Shown one piece after another: positions 17,637 to 26,523 of a stretch of 64,000 bases of DNA. This DNA comes from Brevibacillus brevis (GTDB taxonomy: Bacteria; Bacillota; Bacilli; Brevibacillales; Brevibacillaceae), in NCBI RefSeq assembly GCF_022026395.1, contig NZ_CP041767.1, positions 360,001 to 424,000 of the forward strand. The letters run 5' to 3'. Under the pieces are notes generated by a model. The model saw nothing but the letters and a program-made list of their open reading frames with translations. It made no database searches and had not been told where the DNA came from. Made by a program: the position numbers and the translations under genes. The stretch's first letter is position 1, and each line of letters begins with the position of its first letter.

Positions 17637-18410
17637 TTATTTACGATAGAGTGGATAATCAACCTCAGTTGGTACTTGAATCAACACCAGGCGGAGTGGA
17701 GCATCCGTTGATGCCGTGTAGATGGCTGTGCTGCTTTCCTCGGAGGAGAGAACGACAAAGTCACCTTTGGTTGCCGGGGTGTGGTTCTCGCTGACAGTTG
17801 CTTTCTCTGCAACGCTTCCGTTCCCTTCCACTATGACGACTGCGTGAGCATAACCAGCCGGGAGTTCTTTTTCATACGACTTTCCAGCGGGAATCGTGAT
17901 ATCGCTCATCAAGGAATCCGTGACCAACTGAATGGGAGCAGACGATCCGATGATGTGTTTTACTTGGACACCATCGACATCCTCAGACGGAAACTCCTCA
18001 TGATCATACTGATTGTAAGTAGGCGGTTGCTTCGTTGTCTGCGCAAGATGCGGTTCAAACCAGATTTGAAACATTTCTGTATCCTTGCCGAGCTCTTCTG
18101 CATGGTACGCGCCTGAACCGGTTTGCATGATCTGCGCGCCGCCTGTCGACACCTCTTGAAGATTTCCGAGCGTGTCCCGATGTCCGACTGTCCCTGTGAG
18201 GACATACGACAAAATTTCAAAGCCGGAGTGAGGATGCAGCGGAATTTCAAATGTCTTCAGCGATTTTGCCCATGCCCAGTAAAAAAGCGGTCCTACCCGT
18301 TTGACAACGGAGCCTTCATGAGGGAAGCCAATTGGTTTATTCTCTACGATTTCACCGTCGCCAAAATGTCCTTTTGCTTGCTCGTTCTGTGTGTAGACGC
18401 GGATTTCCAT
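17637..18410 (-). CDS. Pirin family bicupin protein
   Basis: 257 residues with the N-terminal pirin cupin: HPHSGFEILSYVLTG carries the two metal-binding histidines, and GSGAYHAEE carries the third His and Glu. YhaK/YhhW-type pirins bind Fe or Ni and some cleave quercetin with O2. The second cupin half (about 150-257) lacks an evident metal site, as usual. The gene lies 54 bases downstream of doxX with no promoter or operator between, so it belongs to that transcript and to the quinone/electrophile-stress group. A dioxygenase role on an aromatic or quinone is plausible but unproven. Confidence 0.85.
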   Translation of the reverse strand: MEIRVYTQNEQAKGHFGDGEIVENKPIGFPHEGSVVKRVGPLFYWAWAKSLKTFEIPLHPHSGFEILSYVLTGTVGHRDTLGNLQEVSTGGAQIMQTGSGAYHAEELGKDTEMFQIWFEPHLAQTTKQPPTYNQYDHEEFPSEDVDGVQVKHIIGSSAPIQLVTDSLMSDITIPAGKSYEKELPAGYAHAVVIVEGNGSVAEKATVSENHTPATKGDFVVLSSEESSTAIYTASTDAPLRLVLIQVPTEVDYPLYRK

Positions 18411-18464
18411 CTGATGTTCCTCCCTTAGTACGATTGCTGGCTTACGGGGTGTGAGGAGTTGCCA

Positions 18465-18851
18465 TTAAAACAAAACGTATGCGCCTGGACCGATCAACGC
18501 TACACCAATAACAACTGCGATTAATGTCAGGTTGTATTCGAATCCGTTTTGTGTGACCCAATATCCATTTTGACCGTGTACCTTCAGAATGGCAACCAGC
18601 ATTGTGAAAGCAAGCAGAATAGCACTTGGCCAGATACCTACGCCTGTGGCAAACATGAGACCGCCAACGAGTTCAGACAATCCAGCGACAAAAGCCATTG
18701 CTACGCCAGGTTTCACTCCGATAGACTCCAGCCAGCCGCCTGTTCCTTTCAAACCATAACCGCCAAACCAGCCAAACAGCTTCTGTGCACCATGACCTGC
18801 AAACGTCAAACCAATGACCAAACGAATCAACAACAATCCAGTATCCAACAC
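18465..18851 (-). CDS. DoxX family membrane protein
   Basis: 128 residues with four hydrophobic helices and the DoxX hallmark [13 protein letters not shown] near residues 19-31. The start is GTG 18851 with AAGGAG nine bases upstream. In Bacillus subtilis a DoxX protein (CatD) is induced by catechol and quinones together with azoreductases, and its gene is under MarR-type control. Here a perfect ATATCTT-N6-AAGATAT operator lies just upstream, shared with the azoreductase and MarR genes. The probable role is membrane-side redox defence; its biochemical activity is not settled in the family. Confidence 0.85.
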   Translation of the reverse strand: MLDTGLLLIRLVIGLTFAGHGAQKLFGWFGGYGLKGTGGWLESIGVKPGVAMAFVAGLSELVGGLMFATGVGIWPSAILLAFTMLVAILKVHGQNGYWVTQNGFEYNLTLIAVVIGVALIGPGAYVLF

Positions 18852-18883
18852 TTTTCATCTCTCCTTAATTACTTTTAATTAGT

Positions 18884-18903
18884 ATATCTTTATTTTAAGA
18901 TAT
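18884..18903. promoter_or_regulatory. MhqR/YodB-like operator A (doxX-pirin)
   Basis: ATATCTT-TATTTT-AAGATAT, a perfect 7-6-7 palindrome directly upstream of doxX. The pattern ATCTT-N6-AAGAT repeats at 19605 and 20166. Confidence 0.8.
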
Positions 18904-18909
18904 TTGTCC

Positions 18910-18945
18910 AAAAAAGGCTGGCGGGCCTTAGAAGGATTCCGCCAG
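18910..18945 (-). terminator. Terminator overlapping the azoreductase stop codon
   Basis: CTGGCGG / CCGCCAG stem whose loop contains the TAA of the azoreductase gene. On the minus strand it is followed by six T residues. Confidence 0.75.
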
Positions 18946-19554
18946 TTTTACTGCTTTTTCTACACCAGCTGCAACGAGCTCAGCTGCTTTGTCTTGGAAT
19001 TGGTTGTGACCTTCTACGATCACTTCGGTTACATTGCTAACGCCCCAGAAGCCGAGGATCGTGCGAACGTATTTGTTTGCCATTTCCATCTGAGCCATAG
19101 GCCCTTCGGAATAAACACCACCGCGTGCGCTCAACAGAGCTACTTTTTTGTCGCCCATCAGACCAACTGGACCTTCAGCTGTGTACTTGAATGTTTTACC
19201 TGCTTGGGAGAGGTAATCCATGTACGAGTGCAGAACAGCAGGAACAGTGAAGTTCCACATTGGGAAAGCAAATACGATTTTGTCTGCTGCTGTAAACTGG
19301 TTCAGGTATTTGTTAACCAAGTCAGCGCGTTTTTGCTCATCAGCAGACAGCTCGATGCCGTTTCCTGCTTTCCACATAGCAGTCAGCATGTCGTTACCGT
19401 AATAAGGGAGGTTTTCAGCAAACAGATCCAACTCAACGATTTCGTCGTTTGGGTGTGTTTCTTGGTATGCTTTCGTGAAAGCTTCGTACAGCTTTACACT
19501 TGTAGCCTGCTCAACTGGGCGATCGTTTGCTTTAATAAAAAGTACTTTACTCAT
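18928..19554 (-). CDS. azoR: FMN-dependent NADH azoreductase
   Basis: 208 residues, a flavodoxin-like AzoR. Recognisable are the FMN phosphate site near the N-terminus (FIKANDRPVEQATS), the PMWNFTVPAVLHSYMD motif that packs on the isoalloxazine, and SARGGVYSEGP. The enzyme reduces azo dyes and, more relevantly, quinones by two electrons, preventing semiquinone formation. ATG 19554 is the start. Operator B lies 51-68 bases upstream, identical in form to those of doxX and the MarR gene, so it should be derepressed by electrophiles. It is monocistronic. Confidence 0.92.
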   Translation of the reverse strand: MSKVLFIKANDRPVEQATSVKLYEAFTKAYQETHPNDEIVELDLFAENLPYYGNDMLTAMWKAGNGIELSADEQKRADLVNKYLNQFTAADKIVFAFPMWNFTVPAVLHSYMDYLSQAGKTFKYTAEGPVGLMGDKKVALLSARGGVYSEGPMAQMEMANKYVRTILGFWGVSNVTEVIVEGHNQFQDKAAELVAAGVEKAVKLAESF

Positions 19555-19604
19555 GAAAATTTCATTCCCCTTCCGTTTAGTAAGTCGCTAACTTTTAATG
19601 TGTA

Positions 19605-19622
19605 AATCTTGATTTTAAGATT
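19605..19622. promoter_or_regulatory. MhqR/YodB-like operator B (azoreductase)
   Basis: AATCTT-GATTTT-AAGATT, a perfect 6-6-6 palindrome upstream of the azoreductase gene. Confidence 0.78.
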
Positions 19623-19688
19623 ATTACGTATCAGATCTTTTGTCAACACTTTTTTAAAACGATTGTGGTGAAGAGAGGGGCTGCTCAT

Positions 19689-20135
19689 CTAATAAGTAGC
19701 TTGAGCAGTGCGGCCCAATTTTTTTAGCAGTTCGATTGCTTGACGTTGTTCTTCTGGTGTGAGACCTTCCATCGCTTTCTCAATAGCGAGTTGATGAGGA
19801 GGGAAGATTTCAGACAAAAATTGATGCCCTTTTTCAGTGAGTTCCGCAAAAATGACGCGGCGGTCTGCTGAACAGGGCTTGCGAATGAGCAGTTGCTTCT
19901 TTTCGAGTTTGTCCACAACGTATGTGATGTTTCCGCTGGAGATCAATATTTTTTCGCCAATTTGCTGCAATGGTTGAGGACCTTTATGAAATAATACCTC
20001 TAGTACGCCGAATTCAGTTGGATTAAGTCCATGCTCGCGAATGTGACGATTGGAGTGAGCGGTAACCCAGTTGTATGACCTTGATAAAACGACAAAAAGA
20101 TCGAGGGGATCATTTCGAAGTGGTTTGTCAGACAT
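19689..20135 (-). CDS. MarR family repressor, MhqR-like
   Basis: 148 residues with the MarR winged helix: LNPTEFGVLEVLFHKG, IGEKILISSGNITYVVDKLEKKQLL and the wing RKPCSADRRVIFAELTEKG. Length, the single well-placed wing Cys and its genetic company (azoreductase, DoxX) resemble MhqR of B. subtilis, which is inactivated by hydroquinones. ATG 20135 follows AAGGAGGG. Operator C sits in its own upstream region, so it is autoregulated and probably represses all three transcripts in 17.6-20.2 kb. Confidence 0.85.
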   Translation of the reverse strand: MSDKPLRNDPLDLFVVLSRSYNWVTAHSNRHIREHGLNPTEFGVLEVLFHKGPQPLQQIGEKILISSGNITYVVDKLEKKQLLIRKPCSADRRVIFAELTEKGHQFLSEIFPPHQLAIEKAMEGLTPEEQRQAIELLKKLGRTAQATY

Positions 20136-20165
20136 AATGGACCCTCCTTTACATCGAAATTTCGA

Positions 20166-20183
20166 TATCTTTAATTTAAGATA
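20166..20183. promoter_or_regulatory. MhqR/YodB-like operator C (marR autoregulation)
   Basis: TATCTT-TAATTT-AAGATA, a perfect 6-6-6 palindrome 31 bases upstream of the repressor start. A separate TCGAAATTTCGA palindrome (20154-20165) abuts it, and a half site ATTAAGATA occurs at 20215. Confidence 0.8.
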
Positions 20184-20246
20184 ATCCTACATGATCGTGT
20201 TCCTGTTTGTCAAATTAAGATAAAAATAAAATGAAAAACACGCCTG

Positions 20247-20283
20247 TACAAACAGTTGTCTTAGTGATAAACTTTTGTTTGTA
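20247..20283. promoter_or_regulatory. Inverted repeat upstream of psuK
   Basis: TACAAACA (20247-20254) and TGTTTGTA (20276-20283) are exact complements with centres 29 bp apart, bracketing a probable promoter (TTGTCT near 20257, TGTAAA near 20280). A candidate operator for the kinase's own HTH or another regulator. Confidence 0.45.
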
Positions 20284-20323
20284 AACGAGCTGTGAAAGCG
20301 TAACAAAAGAAAGGAGGATGACC

Positions 20324-21424
20324 GTGGAAAAAGACATGCAGATCCTTCATCATATCCGGCAAAATCCTTTTATCACGCAGCAGGAGCTGGCTGATCTGAT
20401 TGGAATCTCACGTTCAGCGGTAGCTGGCTACATCGCACAGTTGACCAAACGCGGGGAAATCAAGGGACGGGCTTATGTACTTCGTGATGAAGGAATGATT
20501 GCTTGTATCGGTGGGGCCAACCTGGACCGCAAAGCACGCGGCAAGCAACAGGTGCGTCTACATTCATCCAATCCCGTAACGATTATGGAATCGTGTGGAG
20601 GGGTGGCACGGAATATCGCGGAGAACCTCGGTCGTCTTGGCTGCAATACGTCCCTCATTACGAGCGTTGGTGAGGACAAAGAAGGCGAATGGCTCTTGCA
20701 GGAGACGAAAAAGCACGGGGTGCACATCAGCCAGGTGTGGAGACTTCCTACACAGCGGACGGGAACGTATACGGCGCTTCTCGATATTGATGGCGAGATG
20801 GTTGTTTCCCTGGCGAACATGGATATTTACGATGCTCTCACACCGGAGATGTTTGCGGAGAAATGGTCGCATATTGCAGCAGCCCACGTGGTTTTCATCG
20901 ATACAAACATTCCGGCGGACTGCTTGGCCTACATCATCGAACGCTGCCGGGAGGAAAACATCCTGCTCTTCGTTGACCCGGTCTCATCCATTAAAGCAAA
21001 GAAGCTCCCACAGCAATTGGACGGAGTAGAAGCGATTTTGCCGAATCGCGAAGAAGCCGAGCTGATGGCTGGCATGAAGATCACGACGATCGAAGAATGC
21101 GCCGAGGCTTGCCGCAAGATCAGGGAACGAGGCGTCAAGCACGTCATTGTGACCTTGGGCGAAGAAGGCATTTACTATCAATCCGAGGACGTTGAGGAGC
21201 ATATGCTTCCATATCCAACAGAAGTAGTAGATGTAACGGGTGCGGGAGATGCGTTCGCGTCGGGACTACTGTATGGCATTGTAAACGGAGAGTCTTTCCA
21301 GAGAGCGTGCCGTCTTGGATTGGCAGCATCCGCTCTGACATTGCAAACAGAGCAGTCCGTATCTCCTCTATTAAAAGCAGAACAATTGGAAATGGCCGTA
21401 GAACAATTCGAAAAGGAGCGATAA
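20324..21424 (+). CDS. psuK: Pseudouridine kinase with N-terminal helix-turn-helix
   Basis: 366 residues. Residues 1-55 form a winged HTH (ITQQELADLIGISRSAVAGYIAQLTKRGEI). From residue 60 it is a PfkB/ribokinase-family kinase: CIGGANLDRKARG at the start, GGVARNIAENLGRLG for substrate binding and VDVTGAGDAFASG with the catalytic Asp and anion hole. It phosphorylates pseudouridine at the 5' position. GTG 20324 is preferred (AAAGGAGG six bases upstream); ATG 20318 abuts the site. It is followed after three bases by psuG, which fixes the assignment. The fused HTH suggests a bifunctional enzyme and regulator. Confidence 0.9.
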   Translation: MEKDMQILHHIRQNPFITQQELADLIGISRSAVAGYIAQLTKRGEIKGRAYVLRDEGMIACIGGANLDRKARGKQQVRLHSSNPVTIMESCGGVARNIAENLGRLGCNTSLITSVGEDKEGEWLLQETKKHGVHISQVWRLPTQRTGTYTALLDIDGEMVVSLANMDIYDALTPEMFAEKWSHIAAAHVVFIDTNIPADCLAYIIERCREENILLFVDPVSSIKAKKLPQQLDGVEAILPNREEAELMAGMKITTIEECAEACRKIRERGVKHVIVTLGEEGIYYQSEDVEEHMLPYPTEVVDVTGAGDAFASGLLYGIVNGESFQRACRLGLAASALTLQTEQSVSPLLKAEQLEMAVEQFEKER

Positions 21425-21427
21425 GAG

Positions 21428-22354
21428 ATGAAACAATATTTGACCTTTACTGAGGAAGTACGCCACGCATTGGAGAACAACCTGCCGGTAGTTGCACTGG
21501 AGACGACGATTATTTCGCACGGTATGCCATATCCGCAAAACATCGAAATGGCAAAAGAAGTAGAGCAAATCATTCGCGACAACGGTGCTGTACCAGCTAC
21601 GATCGGGATCATGGACGGCAAAATCAAAATCGGTTTGTCTGACAGCGAGCTGGAGGAGTTTGCAACGAATAAAAACGTAGCAAAAGTAAGTCGCCGGGAC
21701 TTCGCTTACATTTTGGCTAGCGGTAAAATCGGTGCGACTACAGTAGCCGCTACCATGATCGCAGCTGAGATGGCTGGCATCCACATGTTTGCAACTGGTG
21801 GTATCGGCGGGGTACACCGTGAAGGCGAAATCACTTGGGACGTATCTGCTGACCTGACTGAGTTGGCTCAAACAGATGTAGCTGTAGTATGCGCGGGTGC
21901 GAAATCGATCCTCGATATCGGCCGCACACTCGAATATTTGGAAACACAAGGTGTACCAGTTGTGGGCTACCGCACGGATGAATTCCCATCCTTCTTCGCT
22001 CGCGAAAGCGGATTTGGTGTAGACATGCGTATCGATACACCAGAAGAAGTCGGTAAGATGATGAATACCAAATGGGATCTGGGACTCAAAGGCGGTATGA
22101 TTATCGCAAACCCAGTACCAGAATCCGATGCACTCAACCACCAGGAAATCGAGGCTGTGATCCAAAAAGCACTTGCAGAAGCAAAAGAAAACAACATTGC
22201 AGGTAAACAGGTAACGCCATTCATGCTCGATAAAGTGAAAAAGCTGACAGAAGGCAAGAGCTTGGCAACAAACATCGCGCTGGTGAAACACAATGCTGAA
22301 GTAGCTGCAAAAATCGCGGTAGCTTATCAGAAAGAAGCGAATCACGGTAAATAA
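21428..22354 (+). CDS. psuG: Pseudouridine-5'-phosphate glycosidase
   Basis: 308 residues, full-length PsuG (YeiN). It splits pseudouridine 5'-phosphate at the C-C glycosidic bond into uracil and ribose 5-phosphate with Mn2+. Family landmarks are [15 protein letters not shown] with the conserved Glu, the [12 protein letters not shown] segment with the Schiff-base region, [13 protein letters not shown], and NPVPESDAL late in the chain. It starts three bases after the psuK stop, in one operon for recycling pseudouridine from RNA turnover. No dedicated nucleoside transporter gene is adjacent. Confidence 0.96.
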   Translation: MKQYLTFTEEVRHALENNLPVVALETTIISHGMPYPQNIEMAKEVEQIIRDNGAVPATIGIMDGKIKIGLSDSELEEFATNKNVAKVSRRDFAYILASGKIGATTVAATMIAAEMAGIHMFATGGIGGVHREGEITWDVSADLTELAQTDVAVVCAGAKSILDIGRTLEYLETQGVPVVGYRTDEFPSFFARESGFGVDMRIDTPEEVGKMMNTKWDLGLKGGMIIANPVPESDALNHQEIEAVIQKALAEAKENNIAGKQVTPFMLDKVKKLTEGKSLATNIALVKHNAEVAAKIAVAYQKEANHGK

Positions 22355-22387
22355 GAGAGATTGAACAACAAAATAGTCAAAGAAAAA

Positions 22388-22420
22388 CGAGCCGCTAGAA
22401 TTGCTTCTAGGGCTCGTTTC
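22388..22420. terminator. Bidirectional terminator, psuKG and VanZ
   Basis: CGAGCC-GCTAGAA...TTCTAG-GGCTCG stem with T-rich flanks on both strands, between convergent genes. Confidence 0.82.
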
Positions 22421-22431
22421 GTTTATTTTAC

Positions 22432-23343
22432 TCACTCCCACCAATGCTGCATTCCACGGACTCCAACATCCCACAGCTTAGCGTTTCCGGAAACGATAAT
22501 GGTAATTTCGTTTACCTCGTTAAAAGGCAACTCCCTTAAAGCCTCTGCCCCTTGATAGGATTGTTCGTTTAACTGAGATATTTCTTGTCCATCTACGATG
22601 ATTTTGGCTTCACCCGTTGAGTCTCCGTTGTCGGGAATGCCGAAATAGAAAGAAAGCCAGACATTTTCTTTGTTCCCCAGAATATAGGTGTATGTTTTGG
22701 TTGGTTCACCTTCACTGCTATACACGTTCATTTTCGGTTCTATTCGCTCACCTGCTACGGTGAAGCTTGGGAGGTTCTCCGTCATAGGTGTAGTTCCTGT
22801 CATTTCTTTCATAACCGTTAATGATTGGACAGGGCCTTCTCTTTTTTTGAGGATTTCAGAGACTACCATGACTCCAAATATAAGTACAACAATCGTTAGA
22901 GCCGAAGCAATGAGCTTTTTATAAGAAATATTTGAAGAAAATCCTACTCGATAGGCAACATAGCCAATGGCTGCACCTAATGTATTGGATATCACATCAT
23001 TGATATCAAAGCTGCCAAGATACGTTAAAGCCTGAATCGTTTCTAAAACGAGAATCGCTATGACAAACAAGGATATGAACTTCCCAAATCTGACACGATA
23101 CAACAGGGGAAATAATATTCCAAAAGGGATAAAAGCAGCAACGTTTCCGAAATCAACAATCCAGGAATAAGTTAGTTCCGGAAATTTAAGTGGTACTCCT
23201 TCTGGGACAAGGATAAAGGTATATCCTTCTACACTAGTTGCACCGTCGAGCCTGTTAAACGCAAAGAACATAAAAAATAAAATTAAAATCGTATAGCAGA
23301 TGGTGCCAACTAAGATGACTTTCCGTGATTTCGTTTCCATCAT
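22432..23343 (-). CDS. VanZ family membrane protein with extracellular extension
   Basis: 303 residues. The first 170 form a VanZ-like domain with several helices: the NVAAFIPFGILFPLLYR and SFDINDVISNTLGAAIGY motifs are those seen in VanZ/teicoplanin-resistance relatives and phosphotransbutyrylase-linked proteins. A final helix (about 155-180) is followed by a polar domain of about 125 residues with a beta-rich look (WLSFYFGIPDNGDSTGEAKIIVDG), probably outside the membrane. Adjacent ATGs at 23343 and 23340 both suit AAGGAG. Its function is not established; most chromosomal VanZ proteins have no proven role in glycopeptide resistance. Confidence 0.72.
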   Translation of the reverse strand: MMETKSRKVILVGTICYTILILFFMFFAFNRLDGATSVEGYTFILVPEGVPLKFPELTYSWIVDFGNVAAFIPFGILFPLLYRVRFGKFISLFVIAILVLETIQALTYLGSFDINDVISNTLGAAIGYVAYRVGFSSNISYKKLIASALTIVVLIFGVMVVSEILKKREGPVQSLTVMKEMTGTTPMTENLPSFTVAGERIEPKMNVYSSEGEPTKTYTYILGNKENVWLSFYFGIPDNGDSTGEAKIIVDGQEISQLNEQSYQGAEALRELPFNEVNEITIIVSGNAKLWDVGVRGMQHWWE

Positions 23344-23483
23344 TTCAATCTCCTTAAAGCAATTGTTTCTGAATGATTTAACTCTCAATAAATACGTAAG
23401 TGATTAGTTGTTAGTCACATCCTTCATTTCTCCCGGTATTTTCAGCACGTAACGCCCATTTAGAAAAAAAATGAAAAAAGCAC

Positions 23484-23513
23484 TTGATATACCCTGAGGG
23501 GGTATTGTATAGT
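23484..23513 (+). promoter_or_regulatory. copA promoter overlapped by CsoR-type box 1
   Basis: TTGATA (23484-23489), an 18-base spacer and TATAGT (23508-23513). ATACCC-TGAGG-GGGTAT (23489-23505) occupies the spacer and fits the copper-repressor CsoR operator of Bacillus. Confidence 0.8.
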
Positions 23514-23559
23514 AAAGGTGTGATCAGGAAACAACGTTAGGGAAACGATACGATAAAAT

Positions 23560-23576
23560 ATACCCCATAAGGGTAT
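23560..23576 (+). promoter_or_regulatory. Second CsoR-type box
   Basis: ATACCC-CATAA-GGGTAT, a second 17-bp box 71 bp downstream of the first, immediately before the copA ribosome site. It could act as a roadblock or reinforce repression. Confidence 0.75.
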
Positions 23577-23590
23577 TTGGAGGGATGATA

Positions 23591-26011
23591 ATGAGTGCCA
23601 AAACAGCAGAGGCAACAGTCGCAATTTCAGGGATGACTTGCGCAGCTTGTGCACTGCGCATCGAAAAGGGCTTGGGAAAAATGGAGGGAGTCGAGACCGC
23701 CAACGTCAATCTGGCTTTGGAAAAATCCACAGTCGTGTTCGATCCAACGAAAACGAACATCGACGACATCCGCTCCAAAATCGAATCGCTCGGCTATGGC
23801 GTCGTCACTGACAAGGTGGAGCTAAACATCTCGGGAATGACATGTGCGGCTTGCTCCACACGGATCGAAAAAGGCTTGAACAAAACAGCCGGGGTTCTGA
23901 AGGCAAACGTGAACCTGGCGATGGAAACCGCCACTGTTGAGTACGATTCCTCACAGGTAAGTGTGACGGACATTATTCAAAAGGTAGAAAAGCTAGGGTA
24001 TCAGGCCACTCGCAAGGAAGAAGGAAAAGAAGAAGAGAAAGTAGATCGTCGCCAGGAAGAAATCAAACGGCAGACCCGCAAGTTCTGGATTTCCGCGATT
24101 CTTTCGCTCCCGCTGCTCTGGTCGATGGTGAGCCACTTTTCCTTCACCTCATTTATCTGGCTGCCTGAAATCTTGATGAATCCGTGGGTACAGCTCGCAT
24201 TGGCAACACCCGTACAATTCATCATCGGAGCACAGTTTTACGTGGGAGCTTTCAAAGCCCTTCGCAACAAGAGTGCCAACATGGATGTGCTGGTGGCTCT
24301 CGGTACCTCGGCTGCTTATTTCTACAGTTTATGGGTCGCGATCAACTCCATCGGTGCTCATGGTGGCCACATGCTGGAGCTGTACTTTGAGACCAGTGCG
24401 GTACTGATCACGTTGATCGTTTTGGGTAAACTGTTTGAGATGAAAGCAAAGGGGCGCTCTTCGGAAGCGATCCGCAAGCTGATGGGCTTGCAAGCAAAAA
24501 CAGCCGTAGTCGTACGGGATGGCGTCGAAATGACCATTCCTGTAGAAGAAGTAAGACTGGGCGACGTCGTTCACGTGAAGCCGGGCGACAAAGTACCTGT
24601 AGATGGCATCGTCATGGAAGGACAGTCCGCAGTTGATGAGTCCATGCTGACTGGTGAAAGTATTCCGGTGGATAAAGCCGCAGGCGATACCGTCATCGGC
24701 GCTACCTTGAACAAAAACGGTTTCTTGAAGGTCCAGGCAACCAAAGTAGGAAAAGAAACGGCACTGGCGCAAATCATTAAAGTAGTGGAAGAAGCACAAG
24801 GAACAAAAGCACCGATTCAGCGTGTAGCTGACAGCATCTCCGGGATTTTTGTCCCAATCGTAGTAGGGATTGCTATTCTTACTTTCTTGATCTGGTACTT
24901 CTTCGTTATACCTGGCAACTTCGGTGAGGCTTTGGAAAAAGCAATTGCCGTACTCGTAATCGCTTGCCCATGCGCCCTCGGTTTGGCAACACCGACCTCG
25001 ATCATGGCGGGCTCTGGACGCGCAGCTGAGCTGGGCATCCTGTTCAAAGGCGGGGAGCATCTGGAGACGGCTCACCACCTGGATACGATCGTCCTCGATA
25101 AAACAGGAACCGTAACCAAAGGCGAGCCAGAACTGACAGACGTCATCGCCATTGATATCGAAGAGCAAGAGCTGCTCTCTTTGGTTGGTGCCGCTGAGAA
25201 AAACTCTGAGCACCCATTGGCTCAAGCTATCGTTCGTGGTATTGCGGATAAAGGAATCACTCTGTCGGATACAGGTTCATTTGAAGCTATTCCTGGTTTT
25301 GGTATCCGGGCAACCGTCGCTGGCAAAGAAGTACTCGTCGGTACCCGCCGCTTACTGGAAAAACATCAAATCTCGTACCATGCAGTGTCTGATACCATGC
25401 TGGCACTGGAGCGCTCCGGTAAAACGGCGATGCTCGCAGTCGTCGAAGGCAAGCTCGCTGGCCTGATTGCCGTAGCGGATACGATCAAACCAACCTCCAA
25501 GCAAGCTGTTCAACGCATGAAAGCAATGGGATTGACTGTGATTATGATGACTGGTGACAACCGTCAAACTGCCGAGGCCATTGCCCGCGAAGCAGGAATC
25601 GATCACGTCATCGCAGAAGTCCTGCCTGAAGGCAAAGCCGCAGAAGTGAAAAAACTGCAAGAACAAGGCAAAAAAGTCGCGATGGTCGGCGATGGTATCA
25701 ACGATGCTCCTGCACTCGCTACCGCTGACGTCGGTATGGCAATCGGTACAGGTACAGATGTGGCTATGGAAGCAGCCGATATTACCTTGATGCGCGGCGA
25801 ACTGACCAGTGTCGCAGACGCTATCGAGATGAGCAAACTCACCATCCGCAACATCAAGCAAAACCTGTTCTGGGCATTGGCCTACAACACCTTGGGCATC
25901 CCGATTGCCGCAATCGGCTTCCTCGCTCCATGGCTTGCCGGTGCTGCAATGGCCTTCAGCTCCGTATCCGTCGTACTCAACGCACTGAGACTGCAACGAG
26001 TGAAGCTGTAA
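23591..26011 (+). CDS. copA: Cu(I)-exporting P1B-type ATPase
   Basis: 806 residues. Two N-terminal heavy-metal-associated domains each carry GMTCAAC (near residues 14 and 82). Then come eight membrane helices, the actuator motif TGES, the transport site CPC in [11 protein letters not shown], the phosphorylation site DKTGT, the SEHPLA motif of the nucleotide domain and [10 protein letters not shown]. This is the Cu+ class (IB-1), pumping copper out of the cytoplasm. ATG 23591 has GGAGGG six bases upstream; ATG 23585 overlaps it. Two CsoR-type boxes upstream imply induction by copper, and the chaperone gene copZ follows. Confidence 0.96.
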   Translation: MSAKTAEATVAISGMTCAACALRIEKGLGKMEGVETANVNLALEKSTVVFDPTKTNIDDIRSKIESLGYGVVTDKVELNISGMTCAACSTRIEKGLNKTAGVLKANVNLAMETATVEYDSSQVSVTDIIQKVEKLGYQATRKEEGKEEEKVDRRQEEIKRQTRKFWISAILSLPLLWSMVSHFSFTSFIWLPEILMNPWVQLALATPVQFIIGAQFYVGAFKALRNKSANMDVLVALGTSAAYFYSLWVAINSIGAHGGHMLELYFETSAVLITLIVLGKLFEMKAKGRSSEAIRKLMGLQAKTAVVVRDGVEMTIPVEEVRLGDVVHVKPGDKVPVDGIVMEGQSAVDESMLTGESIPVDKAAGDTVIGATLNKNGFLKVQATKVGKETALAQIIKVVEEAQGTKAPIQRVADSISGIFVPIVVGIAILTFLIWYFFVIPGNFGEALEKAIAVLVIACPCALGLATPTSIMAGSGRAAELGILFKGGEHLETAHHLDTIVLDKTGTVTKGEPELTDVIAIDIEEQELLSLVGAAEKNSEHPLAQAIVRGIADKGITLSDTGSFEAIPGFGIRATVAGKEVLVGTRRLLEKHQISYHAVSDTMLALERSGKTAMLAVVEGKLAGLIAVADTIKPTSKQAVQRMKAMGLTVIMMTGDNRQTAEAIAREAGIDHVIAEVLPEGKAAEVKKLQEQGKKVAMVGDGINDAPALATADVGMAIGTGTDVAMEAADITLMRGELTSVADAIEMSKLTIRNIKQNLFWALAYNTLGIPIAAIGFLAPWLAGAAMAFSSVSVVLNALRLQRVKL

Positions 26012-26075
26012 TAACAGTAATAAGCGGCTTTGTCCGCCTTACCTATACAACATAAAATGCAAGGAGAGATTGATC

Positions 26076-26276
26076 ATGACAAATATCACATTGAACGTAG
26101 AAGGTATGTCTTGCAACAAATGCGTAGCGCGCATTGAGAACACATTGAAAGATCTGGGTGCAGAAGGCAAAGTAAACCTGGCTGAAAAAAAGGTTGAGGT
26201 TTCCTATAACGAGAGTAACTTGACTCTGGATACAGTAAAAGAAGCAATCGAAGACCAAGGCTACGACGTCGTTTAA
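26076..26276 (+). CDS. copZ: Copper chaperone CopZ
   Basis: 66 residues forming one HMA (ferredoxin-like) domain with the metal motif GMSCNKC at residues 10-16; the usual central residues between the cysteines are N and K. It delivers Cu(I) to the HMA domains of CopA. ATG 26076 follows AAGGAGAG. The gene is 64 bases after copA and ends at a terminator, so the two form one copper-induced unit. The repressor gene csoR is not in the window. Confidence 0.93.
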   Translation: MTNITLNVEGMSCNKCVARIENTLKDLGAEGKVNLAEKKVEVSYNESNLTLDTVKEAIEDQGYDVV

Positions 26277-26291
26277 TCATCGTGCCTATCC

Positions 26292-26326
26292 AAAAGCTCC
26301 TGCCTGATTGAGGCGAGAGCTTTTTT
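26292..26326 (+). terminator. Terminator of copAZ
   Basis: AAAGCTC-c-TGCCT-gattg-AGGC-ga-GAGCTTTTTT stem followed by a T-rich run. Confidence 0.85.
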
Positions 26327-26523
26327 CTTTTTTGTAAAGAATTCGTAAATCGTTAATCAAACGTACATATTTCAACGGATGAACGAAACAAAATCGCATG
26401 AACACCTGATTTTACTTTTATCAAACCTTGTTAGGTGCTTTATATGGCCTTAAAAAAGGGGATTTAGAATGAAATCAAACAGAGAACACAGCAATGTCTG
26501 ATAGTGAAACAGGAGGAATGGTC

